Shown: positions 1 through 11,065 of the stretch, piece after piece | How positions within the stretch are numbered: the first letter of the stretch is position 1 | Layout of the letters: every line of letters starts with the position of its first letter | Source: Micrasema longulum | Taxonomy: Eukaryota; Arthropoda; Insecta; Trichoptera; Brachycentridae | Reading direction: 5' to 3' | Assembly: GCA_022494885.1 (NCBI GenBank) | Contig: JAGVSM010003441.1 | Location: 118,364-182,363, forward strand | DNA: 64,000 nucleotides | Notes under the pieces: generated by a model | What the model saw: only the letters and a program-made list of their open reading frames with translations | What the model was told of the DNA's origin: nothing | The model's database searches: none | Position numbers and translations under genes: made by a program

Positions 1-230
1 TGCATAGGGAACCGTATTAGTGCACCAATCGCAGTGTATCTTGATCGTTCTGGTTAAATAAAGGTTTGATGATCAGTCTTACTTTTCAGGTGCCAGGCCA
101 GCAACTATGAAATATACTAGTATAAAAACATCTTTTATATAAATAGTTCATGTTAATCATGTCGGGAATCAAAACCCGAGTCCTCTCGCATGGTAGGAAA
201 ACGCGTTGATCACTACACCACAAAGCCGAC
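1..230 (-). mobile_element. SINE-1 copy, tRNA-headed
   Basis: Read on the minus strand, the head lies at 161-230 and has an A-box-like stretch (TGGTGTAGTGATCAACGCG) and a B-box-like stretch (GGTTTTGATTCC, one or two changes from GGTTCGANTCC), as in a tRNA-derived Pol III promoter. The body continues towards position 1 and contains the family hallmarks 'gtaccag/tgccag' near 90 and 'gtgca' near 20. The extreme 3' end runs off the window. At least 17 further full or partial copies are present. Inferred to be a non-coding retroposon. Confidence 0.85.
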
Positions 231-254
231 AAATCTGATGTTTACTCAGTGAAA

Positions 255-745
255 ACCAAATGCCGCCTATATAACGACCGCATAATATATATTCTCCTCA
301 ACGGATGCGAATTATGGCATCTCACTAGGGCCCGAAACTACAAAATACTAAGTTTTGAAAACAGGTGTCTCGTGAGAATCTTGAGAGTGCGGTAATTTGA
401 CTTTGTAAGGAATCTAGTAATGAGAAAATGGATGCAGTAAACTCCAGTGACATTTGTCATCAAGCGGAGGCAATACAGTTGGCTGGGCCATCACATACTG
501 CAGATGCATCTGAAGAGCCTGAATCACGCTTGCCTACTTTACAAGGCATCAGGTTATCGACGTTCTGGACGCCCGCTGCCGACTGTTTGGCGTCAGTTTA
601 TGTTGTACTGCGGAATGCAAACCTGACGTGGGAAGACGCATATGAACTAGCAGCCGACAGATATTCGTAATGGTTCTTCGTGAACACCATATGCTCCAAC
701 GAGGGAGCGGAATTGGAATGATGACGATGATGATGATTATTGTTT
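255..745 (+). pseudogene. Non-LTR retrotransposon C-terminal end with (GATGAT)n tail
   Basis: Decayed 3' end of a LINE open reading frame. Around 295-375 the translation gives CELWHLTRARNYKILSFEN followed by RCLVRILRVR, typical of the region after the reverse transcriptase ('cLRRILrirw'). At about 550-600 one frame reads SGYRRSGRPLPTVWRQF ('GRP.TTWRR'). In another frame, 625-668 reads LTWEDAYELAADR ('LTWEEA..lAqDR'). At least one frameshift and stops separate the parts. An open frame at 428-670 (80 codons) is only a piece of this. The element ends in a GATGAT-type simple tail at 718-745. The family is CR1/Jockey-like in a broad sense; the clade is not certain. Confidence 0.75.
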
Positions 746-1342
746 ATAGGGAAACCTGTTAAATTAGATTTCAGGAAGGTGTCAAAATGTTTCCCACTTC
801 ATTCTTGAATTTTTGTATGGTTGTTAACTTCAGTCTGTGTTTGAGGTCATTGTACATTTTCAGTCCGTTGTTTAGCAGTGGAGATTGTCTTATTTTTATT
901 TTATTTTAATTTTATTTTATTTAGAAAACATACAGTCATACAAAATAAGTACTAAGAATAACAATTTTTTAACATAAAAAGACCAATTAAGTTTTCATAA
1001 ATTAAAAGATATAAACATTAAATGTGACAAAAAAAAAGAATTTTAAGTGAGAAAAGAATAATTGTTGACATTTGCGTTTTCCATGGAGGTAATAAATTAA
1101 AATAAATAAAAATACCGAATGTACACTCCGAGCCATCCACGCACACACATGAACGCACATATAAAACATACACAAACATATACATTACATGTGGCACATA
1201 TACATAGCATAAACCATCTATTTTGTTTTTGTTGTCTGTGTCTGGTAATTATGCGAAGTTTTCTTGTCGTTATTGTGCATGTCAGTTACTTTTGTTATGG
1301 TGATATCGTATATATATATACATATATATATTTTTGAATCTT
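746..1342. other. AT-rich DNA with simple repeats
   Basis: T/A-rich stretch at 887-920 of ATTTT units resembles the reversed tail of a retroposon. CA-rich low-complexity DNA lies at 1128-1210 and a TA/TACA microsatellite at about 1308-1335. Open frames here are short and low-complexity. No gene recognised. Confidence 0.5.
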
Positions 1343-1715
1343 CTTCTTTAGCCTTCTGTTCTCCAATCCTGGATATAGGCCTCTTCCATATTCTTCCATT
1401 TTTCTCGATCATTTGCTACTTGCAGCCAAATTTTACCTCCCTACAGCAGCTATGTCGTCAGACCATCTTTTTTGAGGTCTTCCGAGGCCTCGTTTATTCT
1501 TCCAAAGTCTCCAACTAAAAAAAATAGGGGTCCATCTTGTGGGGTCTTGTCTCGCAACATGTCCTGCCCATTGCCACTTCAGTCCTGCTACGCGATCCAT
1601 AATATTCGTTATTCTGGTTCTGTTCCCAATTTCTTAATTTCGTATTTTATCTCTTAGGCTCATACCAAGCATGGATCTTTTCATGGATAATCTTTGATGT
1701 CTTTGCATGTATTAA
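1343..1715 (-). pseudogene. RTE-type LINE C-terminal remnant
   Basis: On the minus strand the translation, in pieces, reads RQRLSMKRSMLGMSLRDKIR, then RVAGLKWQWAGHVAR, then GRPQKRWSDDIAAVG, then a degraded WMEEYGRGLYPGLENRR. These are the ordered landmarks of the extreme C-terminus of RTE-type reverse transcriptases ('AMLGISLRDRIRN', 'KWqWAGHVAR', 'GRPktRWvDDI', 'EEAYIQDW'). Stops and frameshifts make it non-functional. Copies of the same clade lie at 13335-13690 and 42222-42400. The 5' part of the element is absent. Confidence 0.85.
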
Positions 1716-2266
1716 AATACTTAAGTGTTAATATTTTAACTTTAAAAAAAATAATTGCCCTAATACGTGTTTTGTGATGTTCAGCGTAATAACGAAATTC
1801 ATCGCTTTCCTACGAGACTCCCCAAAACACAAATTCAGGCAACTCAGAACAATCTGTATCATAAAGAACTTAAGATGTTTAATGAGTAGCCAAAAGAGAT
1901 AAGGGATGCTGGGTCTATCGCATCGTTTCATGGGATGGCGATGAGTTTTGTTAAAACAATTATCCATTTAGGTAAATAGAGTGTCATCCGAAAGCGTTTG
2001 GATTTTTTTATCATGTTTTGTTTTTGAAATTATTTATTGTTTACATCATATATTAGTTAAAATATAACAAGGTGTTCAAATTTTTAGTACTATTTAAAAC
2101 AAATAAATTACAAAGCATGAAATCCTTTATGTGGCCTAGTGTGAGTTTGTGTATTAGTTTGAAGAACTCAAAATTTCTAAAGGTGTCTGTGTCTAGAAAA
2201 GAAGTTTTATAATTTGTTTGTGTCGGGATTAAGTTAGTAACATACTTTTCTACCAACATTTACCTC
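1716..2266. other. Unassigned spacer
   Basis: AT-rich. A 79-codon open frame on the minus strand (1728-1967) has no motif that I recognise. Nothing else supported. Confidence 0.4.
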
Positions 2267-2485
2267 GTCATCATAATCATTCTCTTTTCACACCTTATGG
2301 TGCATAGGGCACTGCCTCGGAACACCAACGGCGGCGTATTGTGATCAGTTTTGTTACATCAAGGTAAGACGGTTAGTCTTGTGCTTTAGGTGCCAGTACA
2401 GGAACAATGAAATATTTGATGGGAAAAAACTTTTTACAAAATGCGTCGTATCAATCATATCGAGAATTGAACCCGAGACCTCTTG
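2267..2485 (-). mobile_element. SINE-1 copy, head truncated
   Basis: Minus-strand copy. The 3' end with 'atcataatcattctcttt...gtgcatagggcactg' is at the low coordinate, and the B-box-like GGGTTCAATTCTC is at about 2460-2475. It stops at 'gacctcttg', where the P/THAP-like element at 2486 begins. The rest of the tRNA head is not evident beyond that element. Confidence 0.8.
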
Positions 2486-3202
2486 GAATAGAATTGAGAA
2501 TAGTCCAGAAACCGCATACGCGCATCAAACAGAAGGCGACTAAACTACTCTTGAAGGAGTAGTTTTACGTTTTGACCTATTAGTTTCTTTGTAGACGTCG
2601 CTCAATACGCAACTCCCGATTTGAATTTAACCATGCCGTGTTGTATCGTTTCAAAGTGTAGAAATACTGTTGGGATCTTAAAGAAACAGGATAGGATCAC
2701 ATTTCATGTGTAACTAGCAGATGTTTGTGTGAGTAGCAAATGCATTACTTAAAAAAAAAATATTTTTTGAGAACTAACGAAAATTTAACCTTTCGGATTA
2801 AATAACGCCGTTATGGATATTTGACCGAAATCAACTGTAAAATATAAAATATTATTTAGCATGACACAAAAATATCCATTTTGTACAAAATAAAATTTGT
2901 TTTATTTTTAAAGTTTAAAGTATATTAATTAAATTACTTTTATTAAATGATCCTTTTATTAACTCCTCTGTTGTGTCAATAAATGTTTCCGCGTGTAAAA
3001 TAAAATTTTAGAAAAATAAACAAATTGCTTTTAAAAAAAATATAATGAACTTACGTTTGTGTTATGACTATATTTTTCGCGATCTGGCAACATTTCGCAG
3101 TAACTTCAAGTGAAAGCGGGGCAAAGGAAGGGGAATTTTTGGACACAGTCCAATGTATCCAAATATGATTCACGCTCCTTTTGGACTATTCTTAATTCTA
3201 TG
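2486..3202 (+). mobile_element. P-element-like non-autonomous DNA transposon with THAP start
   Basis: The terminal inverted repeats are visible: 2488-2507 (ATAGAATTGAGAATAGTCCA) matches the reverse complement of 3182-3201 with one change. The flanks carry CCTCTTG on both sides (2479-2485 and 3203-3209), extending to 8 bp with one mismatch. This is the duplication size known for P elements. A second copy lies at 31816-32567 and aligns over nearly its whole length. Inside is a start codon followed by half of a THAP zinc finger (2633-2713). No transposase catalytic region is present, so it must be non-autonomous. Assignment to the P superfamily is inference. Confidence 0.7.
2633..2713 (+). pseudogene. 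THAP zinc-finger N-terminal fragment
   Basis: Twenty-six codons beginning MPCCIVSKCRNT and ending ...ITFHV, then a stop. The pattern M-P-x-C-x4-C-x-N ... (I/V)-(T/S)-F-H is the first half of a C2CH THAP DNA-binding domain, which in intact proteins continues with F-P and later C and H ligands. The sister copy at 31912-32010 keeps the same frame. A GTGAGT downstream (about 2730) could be the splice donor of a former first exon. THAP domains occur at the N-terminus of P-element transposases and related host proteins; here the remainder is missing. Confidence 0.6.
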
Positions 3203-3209
3203 CCTCTTG

Positions 3210-4194
3210 AAATCTATAAGGAATTTTGTAACAATCAACTAATCCTCGACTACTGATGTTTATTGCATCAGCACTAAGTGAATTCAAAATTTTTATTTCA
3301 ACTTAAAAAATATTTTTACCACGAAAATGGACTTTATTTATTTTATTTTATTCAAGTATAAAACAGCTTTTTTCGATAATTTTTGCATTTTTAACTTGAA
3401 AACGCCAAAAAGTCGACCCCCGTGTTTTATCTTCTAAAGTACATAAGTATTGTCTCTATCGCGAAATAATTCCTTAACATTTAGATATTCCCACGTTTCT
3501 GCATAGCTAAAATATGTTTTTATTGTTACACAAAAATAAATGTTACAAACGATACACGAAACTTTTAATTTTAACAGTACACGAGTTTACTAACAATGTT
3601 CCACTAACCCAGGATATTTAACTAACTTTAAATAAATTAATATCTTTTTGAAAAGTACTTACTAACACCATATGAAAAGGGAGACATCATTGATTAAGCG
3701 TTGTTTTTTCAGTAAGGATAAATTTTCCACTTTATACACAAAGGTTGAAATTCGCTTCCCTTGTATTCGTTTTCTTTATCAATACACCCTCATCGTGTGT
3801 TCCTGGATTAGTCTACCGCGGACCTCCGTCGTGAAAGGATGTGTGCCATTGTGTCGTAGCGGGGAAATTTCCGACGCGAAAGAAACTTTTTACGATAAAA
3901 GCGATCGTTATAAAATTATTTAAACATTTCACCGGTTTTGCGTAATGACGTGAACTTCAAAATAAGGTAAATTACATTACTACACTTTAATAATGTAGAT
4001 AATTCATTAATATAAATTGAAAAATTGTATATAGAATTTTTTTAAATGTGTTTCATAAATTTAATGTTATAAATTAATGTTTTAACCATTTTTTTTTTGC
4101 TCGATTTAATTAATGATATATTTAAATGTAAGCCAATTATTTTTATAGTTTTATGCATATAAAATAGAAAAAAAAATACTCACGTTTTCGTGGA
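3210..4194. other. Unassigned spacer with CpG-richer block at 3780-3910
   Basis: AT-rich apart from 3780-3910, which is richer in CG dinucleotides and has an 83-codon open frame across it (3672-3923) without recognisable domains. It could be a regulatory segment or an old repeat. No match elsewhere in the window was seen. Confidence 0.35.
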
Positions 4195-4290
4195 ATATAA
4201 AAGTCAAGGCATTTACAGAGCTTATGATTTGTCATTTGGCTGGTTTGTGTAGCCATTATCACAATGTGTAATATCAACTATTCTGCCTTT
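4195..4290 (+). repeat. FB1 foldback-repeat fragment
   Basis: Shares the FB1 core 'aggcatttacagagcttatga' / 'gtcatttggctggttt' / 'cacaatgtgtaa' / 'tctgcctttgttt' with about 15 other sites. A detached later piece of the same repeat ('ccatttgttgat...gaagctaataagctgaaacc') lies at about 4940-4995, so this copy may be split by inserted AT-rich DNA. Confidence 0.6.
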
Positions 4291-6075
4291 GTTTAAAAAT
4301 GCATTTTTTTTAAATTTTTTTTTTTAATTATTTTGAAAACATATTATACATAATTATATACAATATTCCCAAGGAGTTTTTAAAAAAAAACTCATTTAGG
4401 GACATACAGATAATAATTTTTTTAGAGACGTTTTTAAATTTTAAACTATAATATTATTTAACAAAAGCAGAAAAATTAAAATTATGATATACTACAAATT
4501 AAAAAGGGTATGAAAAATACTTGAAAATAACAGAATAAACAGAATACTAGGCATGGAAATAAATTCAAAATAATGTTTACATTATGCAATCTGGGAAAGA
4601 AAATTGAAAAAGTTTAAAAATTACATGGATGTATATATACATACTGAACTAGTACAAAATAAAATCATTTTTTTTAATTAACAAAATATGCGCACACCCA
4701 ATACAGGTTAATTTTTTTTATCAAAAACGTTGAAAAAATTGAAATTATGTATACAAGCCAAAAAAAGTATATAAAAAGAAAAAAACACAAATAACATTTA
4801 AATAGTATTAATAATTACATATACAAGCAAAAACGGTGAAATATTAAAAGGTATATGTTCAAGATGCGCATTCTCTATAAACTAACATTATTTATTCAAA
4901 GTACTTCTGGAAAAAATAATGTCTCATATGTCTTTTATTCTACCATTTGTTGATTTTTGTGAAGCTAATAAGCTGAAACCTTTTTTGGTGCATTCTAGAA
5001 TACATTTTTATGCTAGTAGTAATAGCGTTTATACATTACGAACAAAAAAGAAAAGTTCACTACCAAAGTTATATAATATTTTTAACATAAGTTATATTAA
5101 TTTAATTTATTTAAAAAAAAAAGTTTATTTCCTAATCCATAAGGGTTTCTAGAATAACCTGTCAATTGGTTTAAGATAATAATAAAAAAAAATACTTACT
5201 GTTTTTAAATTAAGAAAAAATGCAATATTGTCAAACTTTTGATTGTATTTTTCCCGTTTCCTTATTTTATTTTTTAAATATTTTTTTATGTTATCTTTAG
5301 TCAAAATTTTTAATATTATCAGGTATAATTTAAGTTTTTTTTTATAATTCGGAAATGACAAAATTAATATTTACCTTTGATGATTCTGAGTTGTGTTTCA
5401 TAAGGTACCGTAAACTAAAAAAAATAATTCAATTTCGTTGTGTATTATATTGTATTAGTTGCATTTTTTAGCACCTATTTTTCTTAAAAGTAAAGATCAT
5501 AATAATTGCGTTAATTCTTTAATTATTTAAAAAAAAAAAATGATTGCTTTTAATTATCTCAAACTGTTTGGTCATCTTTCAATTGTAGTTTTTTAATATT
5601 ATTTTCTTTTATAAGGCATCAAAACCATAGTATACATATTCCTTAATTATTTTACTCATAAACAATAATACTCGTATGTCTGTACTCTCTAAATTGATTT
5701 AAATTTACACAAATGTCTGAGCAACCGGTGACAAACCATTAGTTAAAAGTTTATCAGGGTGAATATTGTTTAATATTTTACAATTTATTACGAAAAACGA
5801 TTTAGAACAACGATTGTATATTTTCTTGAATAATAACTATAAAAAAACATTTAATCAAATCATTTTATTTTACTGCTCTCAGTTTTCGTAATTAAATCAG
5901 AGACTTTGTGTCCTAAAATTTATAATTAAATCCATGGATTACAAAACATTAAAAAAATATTATAATGAAATAAAAAAACAATGAATATTTTAATTATTAT
6001 AATTCGATTACTAAAAAAAAGAATTTTGGAGATTTTTTTATAAACAATATTTTTGGATAGGAAGTATTTGTAAGT
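4291..6075. other. Very AT-rich spacer
   Basis: Homopolymeric A/T runs dominate. Short open frames (e.g. 4919-5152, 5149-5361) are Lys/Phe/Ile/Tyr-rich and look like chance products of base composition. Apart from the FB1 piece near 4940-4995, nothing is recognised. Confidence 0.45.
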
Positions 6076-6077
6076 AA

Positions 6078-6312
6078 GTTGTTTGTCTAGGCATTTACAA
6101 GGCTTGCGCTCCATTATTGGCTGGTTTAAGTGACAACTATACACACAATTTAACATTTACTAGATTGCCTTTGTTTAAACTTAAATGTTTTTTCAATTCT
6201 TACTCGTGTTAATTTTTGTAGTCAGTCAAAGACCTGAAACCTTTATTGATGTGGATGATATTCATCTGAATTATTTTTTTTTCATACTAGAAAACTCCTG
6301 AAATTTTTATAT
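6078..6312 (+). repeat. FB1 foldback-repeat copy
   Basis: Contains, in order, 'gtctaggcatttacaaggctt', 'attggctggtttaagtg', 'acacaatttaacatttac', 'gcctttgtttaaac', 'caattcttactcgtgttaat' and 'gacctgaaacctttatt'. These are the successive FB1 landmarks. Divergent and without clear ends. Confidence 0.65.
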
Positions 6313-6424
6313 ACCATATTAAACCAGTTGGTTAAATAAAAAAAAATATTTCATTCAAATATTCGTTTAAAGAACTTACGTTTTCAATATTGTTTAGAAT
6401 TTTTTTGAACGCTCCTGAAACAAT

Positions 6425-7135
6425 ATTGTACTCAACAGGGGCGAACCGTGTATAGAAGCGATTATGCACAGCTTACCATTATATTTGACTAACCATAATA
6501 ATGTTTTATTGTAACTTTATTTACAGAAAAACAAATAAATAATTACCATTTATTTTAAATCATTTCCATCGTTTGTATTTTTATCCTAATATAAATATAA
6601 ATTTTAATAAAGCGCGCCCAGCGCCTGCGGTGAGCCAAGAAACTAGCCGATTATTCCAGCTTATTTTTCATACAAATAAGTATACTATATTTTGAATGTA
6701 TTAACCCCAGTGCGGGTTTTTTCTCCTAGATTAAACTTGCAGATTACACAAATTATTTGAAGATTCTTGATTTGGAAAACAGTATTTCAAACATTGTTTC
6801 TTAAGGACCATTTTTCTTTGGGATGGTACTTATGACATAAGACCATAATAACTTTCATGCGTCATAGTGCAGGACATATAGCACTCCACGCGGCCGTTTT
6901 AAGAACTAGTAATTACTAGAACAATGCGGCCAGTTGACATTTTAATTGAAAACCTAATATCGACTGAATTCGTAGTGGTATTTTTGGTTTTTTATAATGA
7001 ATTATATATTAAAGTAATGGATAATATATCTATATAATATAATAAATCACAAAGTTACATCGTTTGAGTTGATTTCATGGATTAGAGTTGTTGTATCACA
7101 CAGAATCACAGAAAAATATCAATTTATGGTATATA
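6425..7135 (+). repeat. Repeat H, copy 1
   Basis: Aligns by eye with 47670-48315 through a chain of shared blocks: 'aggggcgaa', 'gattatgcacagcttaccat', 'tatatttgac', 'cttgcagattaca', 'ttatttgaagattct', 'atttttctttg', 'cggccagtt', and finally 'cacagaatcacagaaaaa'. About 0.65-0.7 kb, non-coding, no terminal inverted repeat or tRNA promoter found. Type unknown. Confidence 0.6.
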
Positions 7136-9400
7136 TTACTTACATAATATTATGTACCTCCTATGTAGGTACAAATATATGTATATTATACTTTTTATAG
7201 CTTACCTGTAAATAAAATCACCATTCGCCACTGGTACTCAGTTAAATACAATGACAGAAAAAATGATCTTTTTAATAATTATATTTTTTGTAACGTATTA
7301 TCTTGGAATTTATATTAATAAAGTTTTTGGCATAAATACAAACATATAAGTATACTTTACAAATGTAAATACTGCAGTCGAAAACATTCTTGTATTTATA
7401 TTCCTAAATAAAAAGAAGAAAAAAAATGGTTTATGTGATTTATGTTCTAAAATAAATTGTATTCGCGCTTTGAACACAATTCAGGTACAAGTGCCATAGT
7501 TCATGGAAACAATAAAATAAACAAACAAATATGCTTCGGAGATCAGCAGTAAATGGAAGGAAAATATAAAACGTATATTTTGTAACCCTAGGGAAAATTT
7601 ACCATTTGTGCGGGCTTAACAAAAACGGATCGTGTGTGGTTACTGGAAACCTTTTGGCTATCTTCGTTCTAACTTCACAACGTAACATCTTTTTACTTTG
7701 TCCCCATTTAGAATTTTTTTTTCTAAAAATTGTGACTTCAAAAAAAAACTTTTTGTAACACTGTAAAATGAAACATTGGTCAGTGCGTAATAAGTTTATG
7801 TATCTTTAAATATGTTTATTTTATTATGATATCAAAATTTTGAATTGGTCAACTATTATGAAAATCCCACTCCTCCACTCTATTTCCTCATCTGTTAACC
7901 TTCTTACGAGTTACGAGCCCTTTTTTTTTCTCATGTCTTACATAAAATATTATTTTTATTTTTACTGTGTAACATGTTCTCTCATTATATTTGTGAAAAA
8001 CTTTAACTGGATGTATGTTCAATGTTTAATATTCTTATAAAACAACTGTTGTTTTTCCATAATAAATAAAAATAAATAGAAATAAAACCCACTGAAAAAT
8101 GATGTTATTTGATTAGCCTAATTGTAAAAGTAATCTATCTAAGACCACGGTCATTGGTTTTTATACAAAAAAATCAATGAAATTCTTTTTTTAGGTTTCA
8201 CTTTTTGTTTTTACCAACGAGCGCTATTCCCGAAATGGGCATTTTAATAATTGATAGTTGCTGGTTAAAAAGTATGAATGACAAAAAATGTAGTTATGAG
8301 ATAGAGCGTTTATAAGTTTACTAACATCTTCGACAATAATTAATAAACTTATACATTAAAAGGATCCAGCTTAATATAAATAGCCAATACTGTCATAGAT
8401 AATCTAAAATAGTTTTAATTTATATTAAATTATAAATTTATTTCCATTATTTAACTGACATCCACCCTTTGTCTCCTATGCATTTTTTCTTGTTCACCAG
8501 CTCAATTACAATGACCGCACTTGTCGGTGATTACCGAAGCGATAAAAATTTCTTGTGGATACGTGTTAGTTAATTGACGTGATAAACATCTGTGATTGAC
8601 CACCGGGTATCTTGAAAAGTACAGCCTAGGTATTAAATTTTATTTAACAGAAATGCAGATCGTGTTAACTGCCGTCAGATTAGTTTTATAAGTTTAATGT
8701 AATACATAAAAGTGGACATTCATCGTGTATAGGTATTTTTAATACCCTTCAATTGGTTAAACGTTTACAATTTTTTAAACTTATAAATAGTCTTTTATCT
8801 CACTTTTTGTCTAATAAACGAATTTATTTTATTTTAAGTCCTATAACAAACTTTGCAAAAGTTATTTGTAGATATTTACATCAAGTAGGTAAGTATTTTT
8901 ATTTTACAGACATACAACATAGTATAATGATAACTAGTTGGCGAAACAGTTCATTTTTTGTGAGGAAAGTTTGTTATTGTATTTAAAATGGGATTAACAA
9001 TATTTATCACTAAAAATGTAAAAATGTTTATACTGCCATGTCGGCAATACAACTTGTAACAGATTTCAGCAATACATTTCATTTTATGACAGGGAAGTTT
9101 ACACCGGTGGCGGTGGAAAGATATAGATGATAATATATAACTTTTTATACATTTTGAAGGAGAGCGATTTCAAAGTTCGATGGGCTTTAGAAAACCAAAA
9201 TTTTAGTTTACAAGTCGAATTCTAGAGTTAGTAAATGCACTGAATATTTGTTTTTCCATGATATTTATTTTAACATACTTTATTTACGCAAAATGCTGCG
9301 AAATTTAATTTTTTTTCTAGGCTTTCCTGACATCATATTTCGCCACCTAAAACAGACGCCAAAATAAAATATGTCTGACATACCAAATATAGTCATCTTT
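7136..9400. other. Unassigned AT-rich spacer
   Basis: No repeat shared with the rest of the window and no gene recognised. Small open frames such as 7840-8040 and 8753-8986 have unremarkable low-complexity content. A G/C-richer patch sits at about 8460-8640. Just before 9400, 'atatttcgcc' with 'gacgccaaaa' (about 9340-9365) recurs in altered form at about 9469-9502. Confidence 0.4.
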
Positions 9401-9565
9401 CAACAGACATGAAATACTATCTTTAAAAATAGAGTAATGGTTGACAAAACCAGATATGTTTGACACATTATATTTCGCTATCTAAATTAATGTCGCCAAA
9501 ACAAGAAACCATAAACTGTCCACCATTACTCTATTTTTAAAGATAGTATGTCACGTCTGTTGACA
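9401..9565. repeat. Hairpin-forming inverted repeat
   Basis: Left arm 9401-9445 and right arm 9517-9565 are reverse complements with few changes. The inner 25 bases (ACTATCTTTAAAAATAGAG followed by TAATGG) are perfectly inverted. The loop is about 71 bases. This could be a small MITE or the relic of two elements in opposite orientation. Confidence 0.7.
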
Positions 9566-10654
9566 ATTTATGTTTATTGTTAAGAGACATTTCTCAATTT
9601 GCCATCTCTCGCTAAAAAAAAATATCAACAAAACGCATTTTTTTTCTTTCATATTACCTTTACCTACGGATCAAAAAACAATATTCAACAGATTTTTATA
9701 CGTCCAAATCTTTGAAGAAAATTGTAAGTAGAAAGTATTGAACCTCCTAGTAAACTAATCAAGATTGTCAGATATTTAAAATGATATAAAGAGTAGATTC
9801 GTACTCACATCAAGAAATGTGTCAGCTCATTTACTTCTCAAAACTCAAGTGAATAATAATATAAAGTAAGGATGTTCAAACATTCGCAAAACTGTATGTT
9901 GTTAATAGGTTAGAAATAATAACAATACAATATAAGCCATGTTATACTTTCATATTTCTTTTCCAAAAATATTCGCTAATTCTTTTAAATTACCGATTAA
10001 TCAACCCCCGAACGGGTTTATTTTAATACTTGTAAAAATATGTTTAAATACTGTCACTTAATTTGTTGAAATTGTTTTGTTTTGATTTTTCTCTATACGT
10101 GCAGAGTAATTTTATTTTGAGAGGCTTATTTTTTCATCGCCACGTGTTCTAAATTCAATGATAAAAACTAGATTTCGGGCTAACGCAGTGTAACAACATT
10201 GTCGTTTTTATGGTAGTAAAACAGTGAAAAGTGTATATTGCACTTACAGGGTTTTGGGGAAGGACATAAAAATATTCTTTCGGGAATCGCTAACTGCCAG
10301 AAGCATTCTTTTTTCCTCTTTTCTTTCAGAAAAATTGGTGCGTAAACACATCTGCTCAATTCGAGCTGTGGTCTATTGACGCAGAAATATTATAAAAGGC
10401 GATCTTTGGAAAACGCGAAGAAAATCAATATTTTAATAAGTATTCATGTGACAAAAGCTGGTTATGTATGGATGGAAAATCACTTCAAAATCGTAATGCA
10501 GACAAAGTCAATTGACGACGAAATACGAACGGTATTTCGATTTTGACAAACGTAGACCTACTTGTTTACAAAATAGAATAATAATTGTCCTTCGTTTTTG
10601 TGTGTGATAAATAATAAAAGGTATATAAAAATAGATGAAGAACATTTTCTTGAA
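9566..10654. other. Unassigned spacer
   Basis: AT-rich. A pyrimidine tract with AG at about 10310-10330 looks like a splice acceptor, but no open frame of interest follows. No gene recognised. Confidence 0.35.
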
Positions 10655-10765
10655 GGTAATATGGAAATGTAGGCAATTAATGGGCTTATGATATGTCATT
10701 GACTAGTTTGAAAAGCTACTTTCTACACTGCGTAACATTCACTCTTGCATTTGTTGGAAACATTT
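10655..10765 (+). repeat. FB1 foldback-repeat fragment
   Basis: Carries 'gaaggtaatatggaaatgta', 'gggcttatgatatgtcat', 'tacactgcgtaacattcact'. These match the first half of the FB1 unit at 61740-61860. Confidence 0.65.
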
Positions 10766-10974
10766 TTTTTTTTTTTTAATAAGAAAAAGAAGTATTTGCG
10801 TTTTTGTGATTAACCAAAATATTAAATTTTTAGGGCCATTTTAAGTTCAGTTCATAGTACAAAAAAATAGGCAGTGATTGTTTAAAAATTTTTTTTTAAG
10901 AGAAGCATTTGATCCATCAAATCTATGGACAGACGGCGCATGTTTTTCATTTTGTAATTAGAAACTATAATAAC

Positions 10975-11065
10975 ATTTTGTCCGTGTGCAGGCGCAAGAA
11001 GAATACAGTTCTGTGTGAAACAGAATCAGAATCAGAACCCTGGATGAGCGTTTATGACTCGGTGG
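10975..11065 (+). repeat. Repeat E, copy 1
   Basis: 'aatacagttctgtgtg' followed by 'ctggatgagcgtttatgact' and 'cggtggctactct' recurs with changes at 38485-38545. A weaker relative is at about 17335-17395. It overlaps a 62-codon open frame without domains. Function unknown. Confidence 0.5.

Noticed and set aside
428..670. Independent 80-codon gene
   Set aside because: It overlaps the decayed LINE C-terminus; the conserved blocks lie partly in another frame, so it is a piece of the pseudogene.
1218..1412. Open frame on the minus strand over the TA microsatellite
   Set aside because: Ile/Tyr repeats produced by the TATA tract; the real coding trace is the RTE remnant in its own frame.
2633..2713. 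Functional host THAP gene exon
   Set aside because: It is in a multi-copy element with inverted ends, and only the first half of the domain is present.
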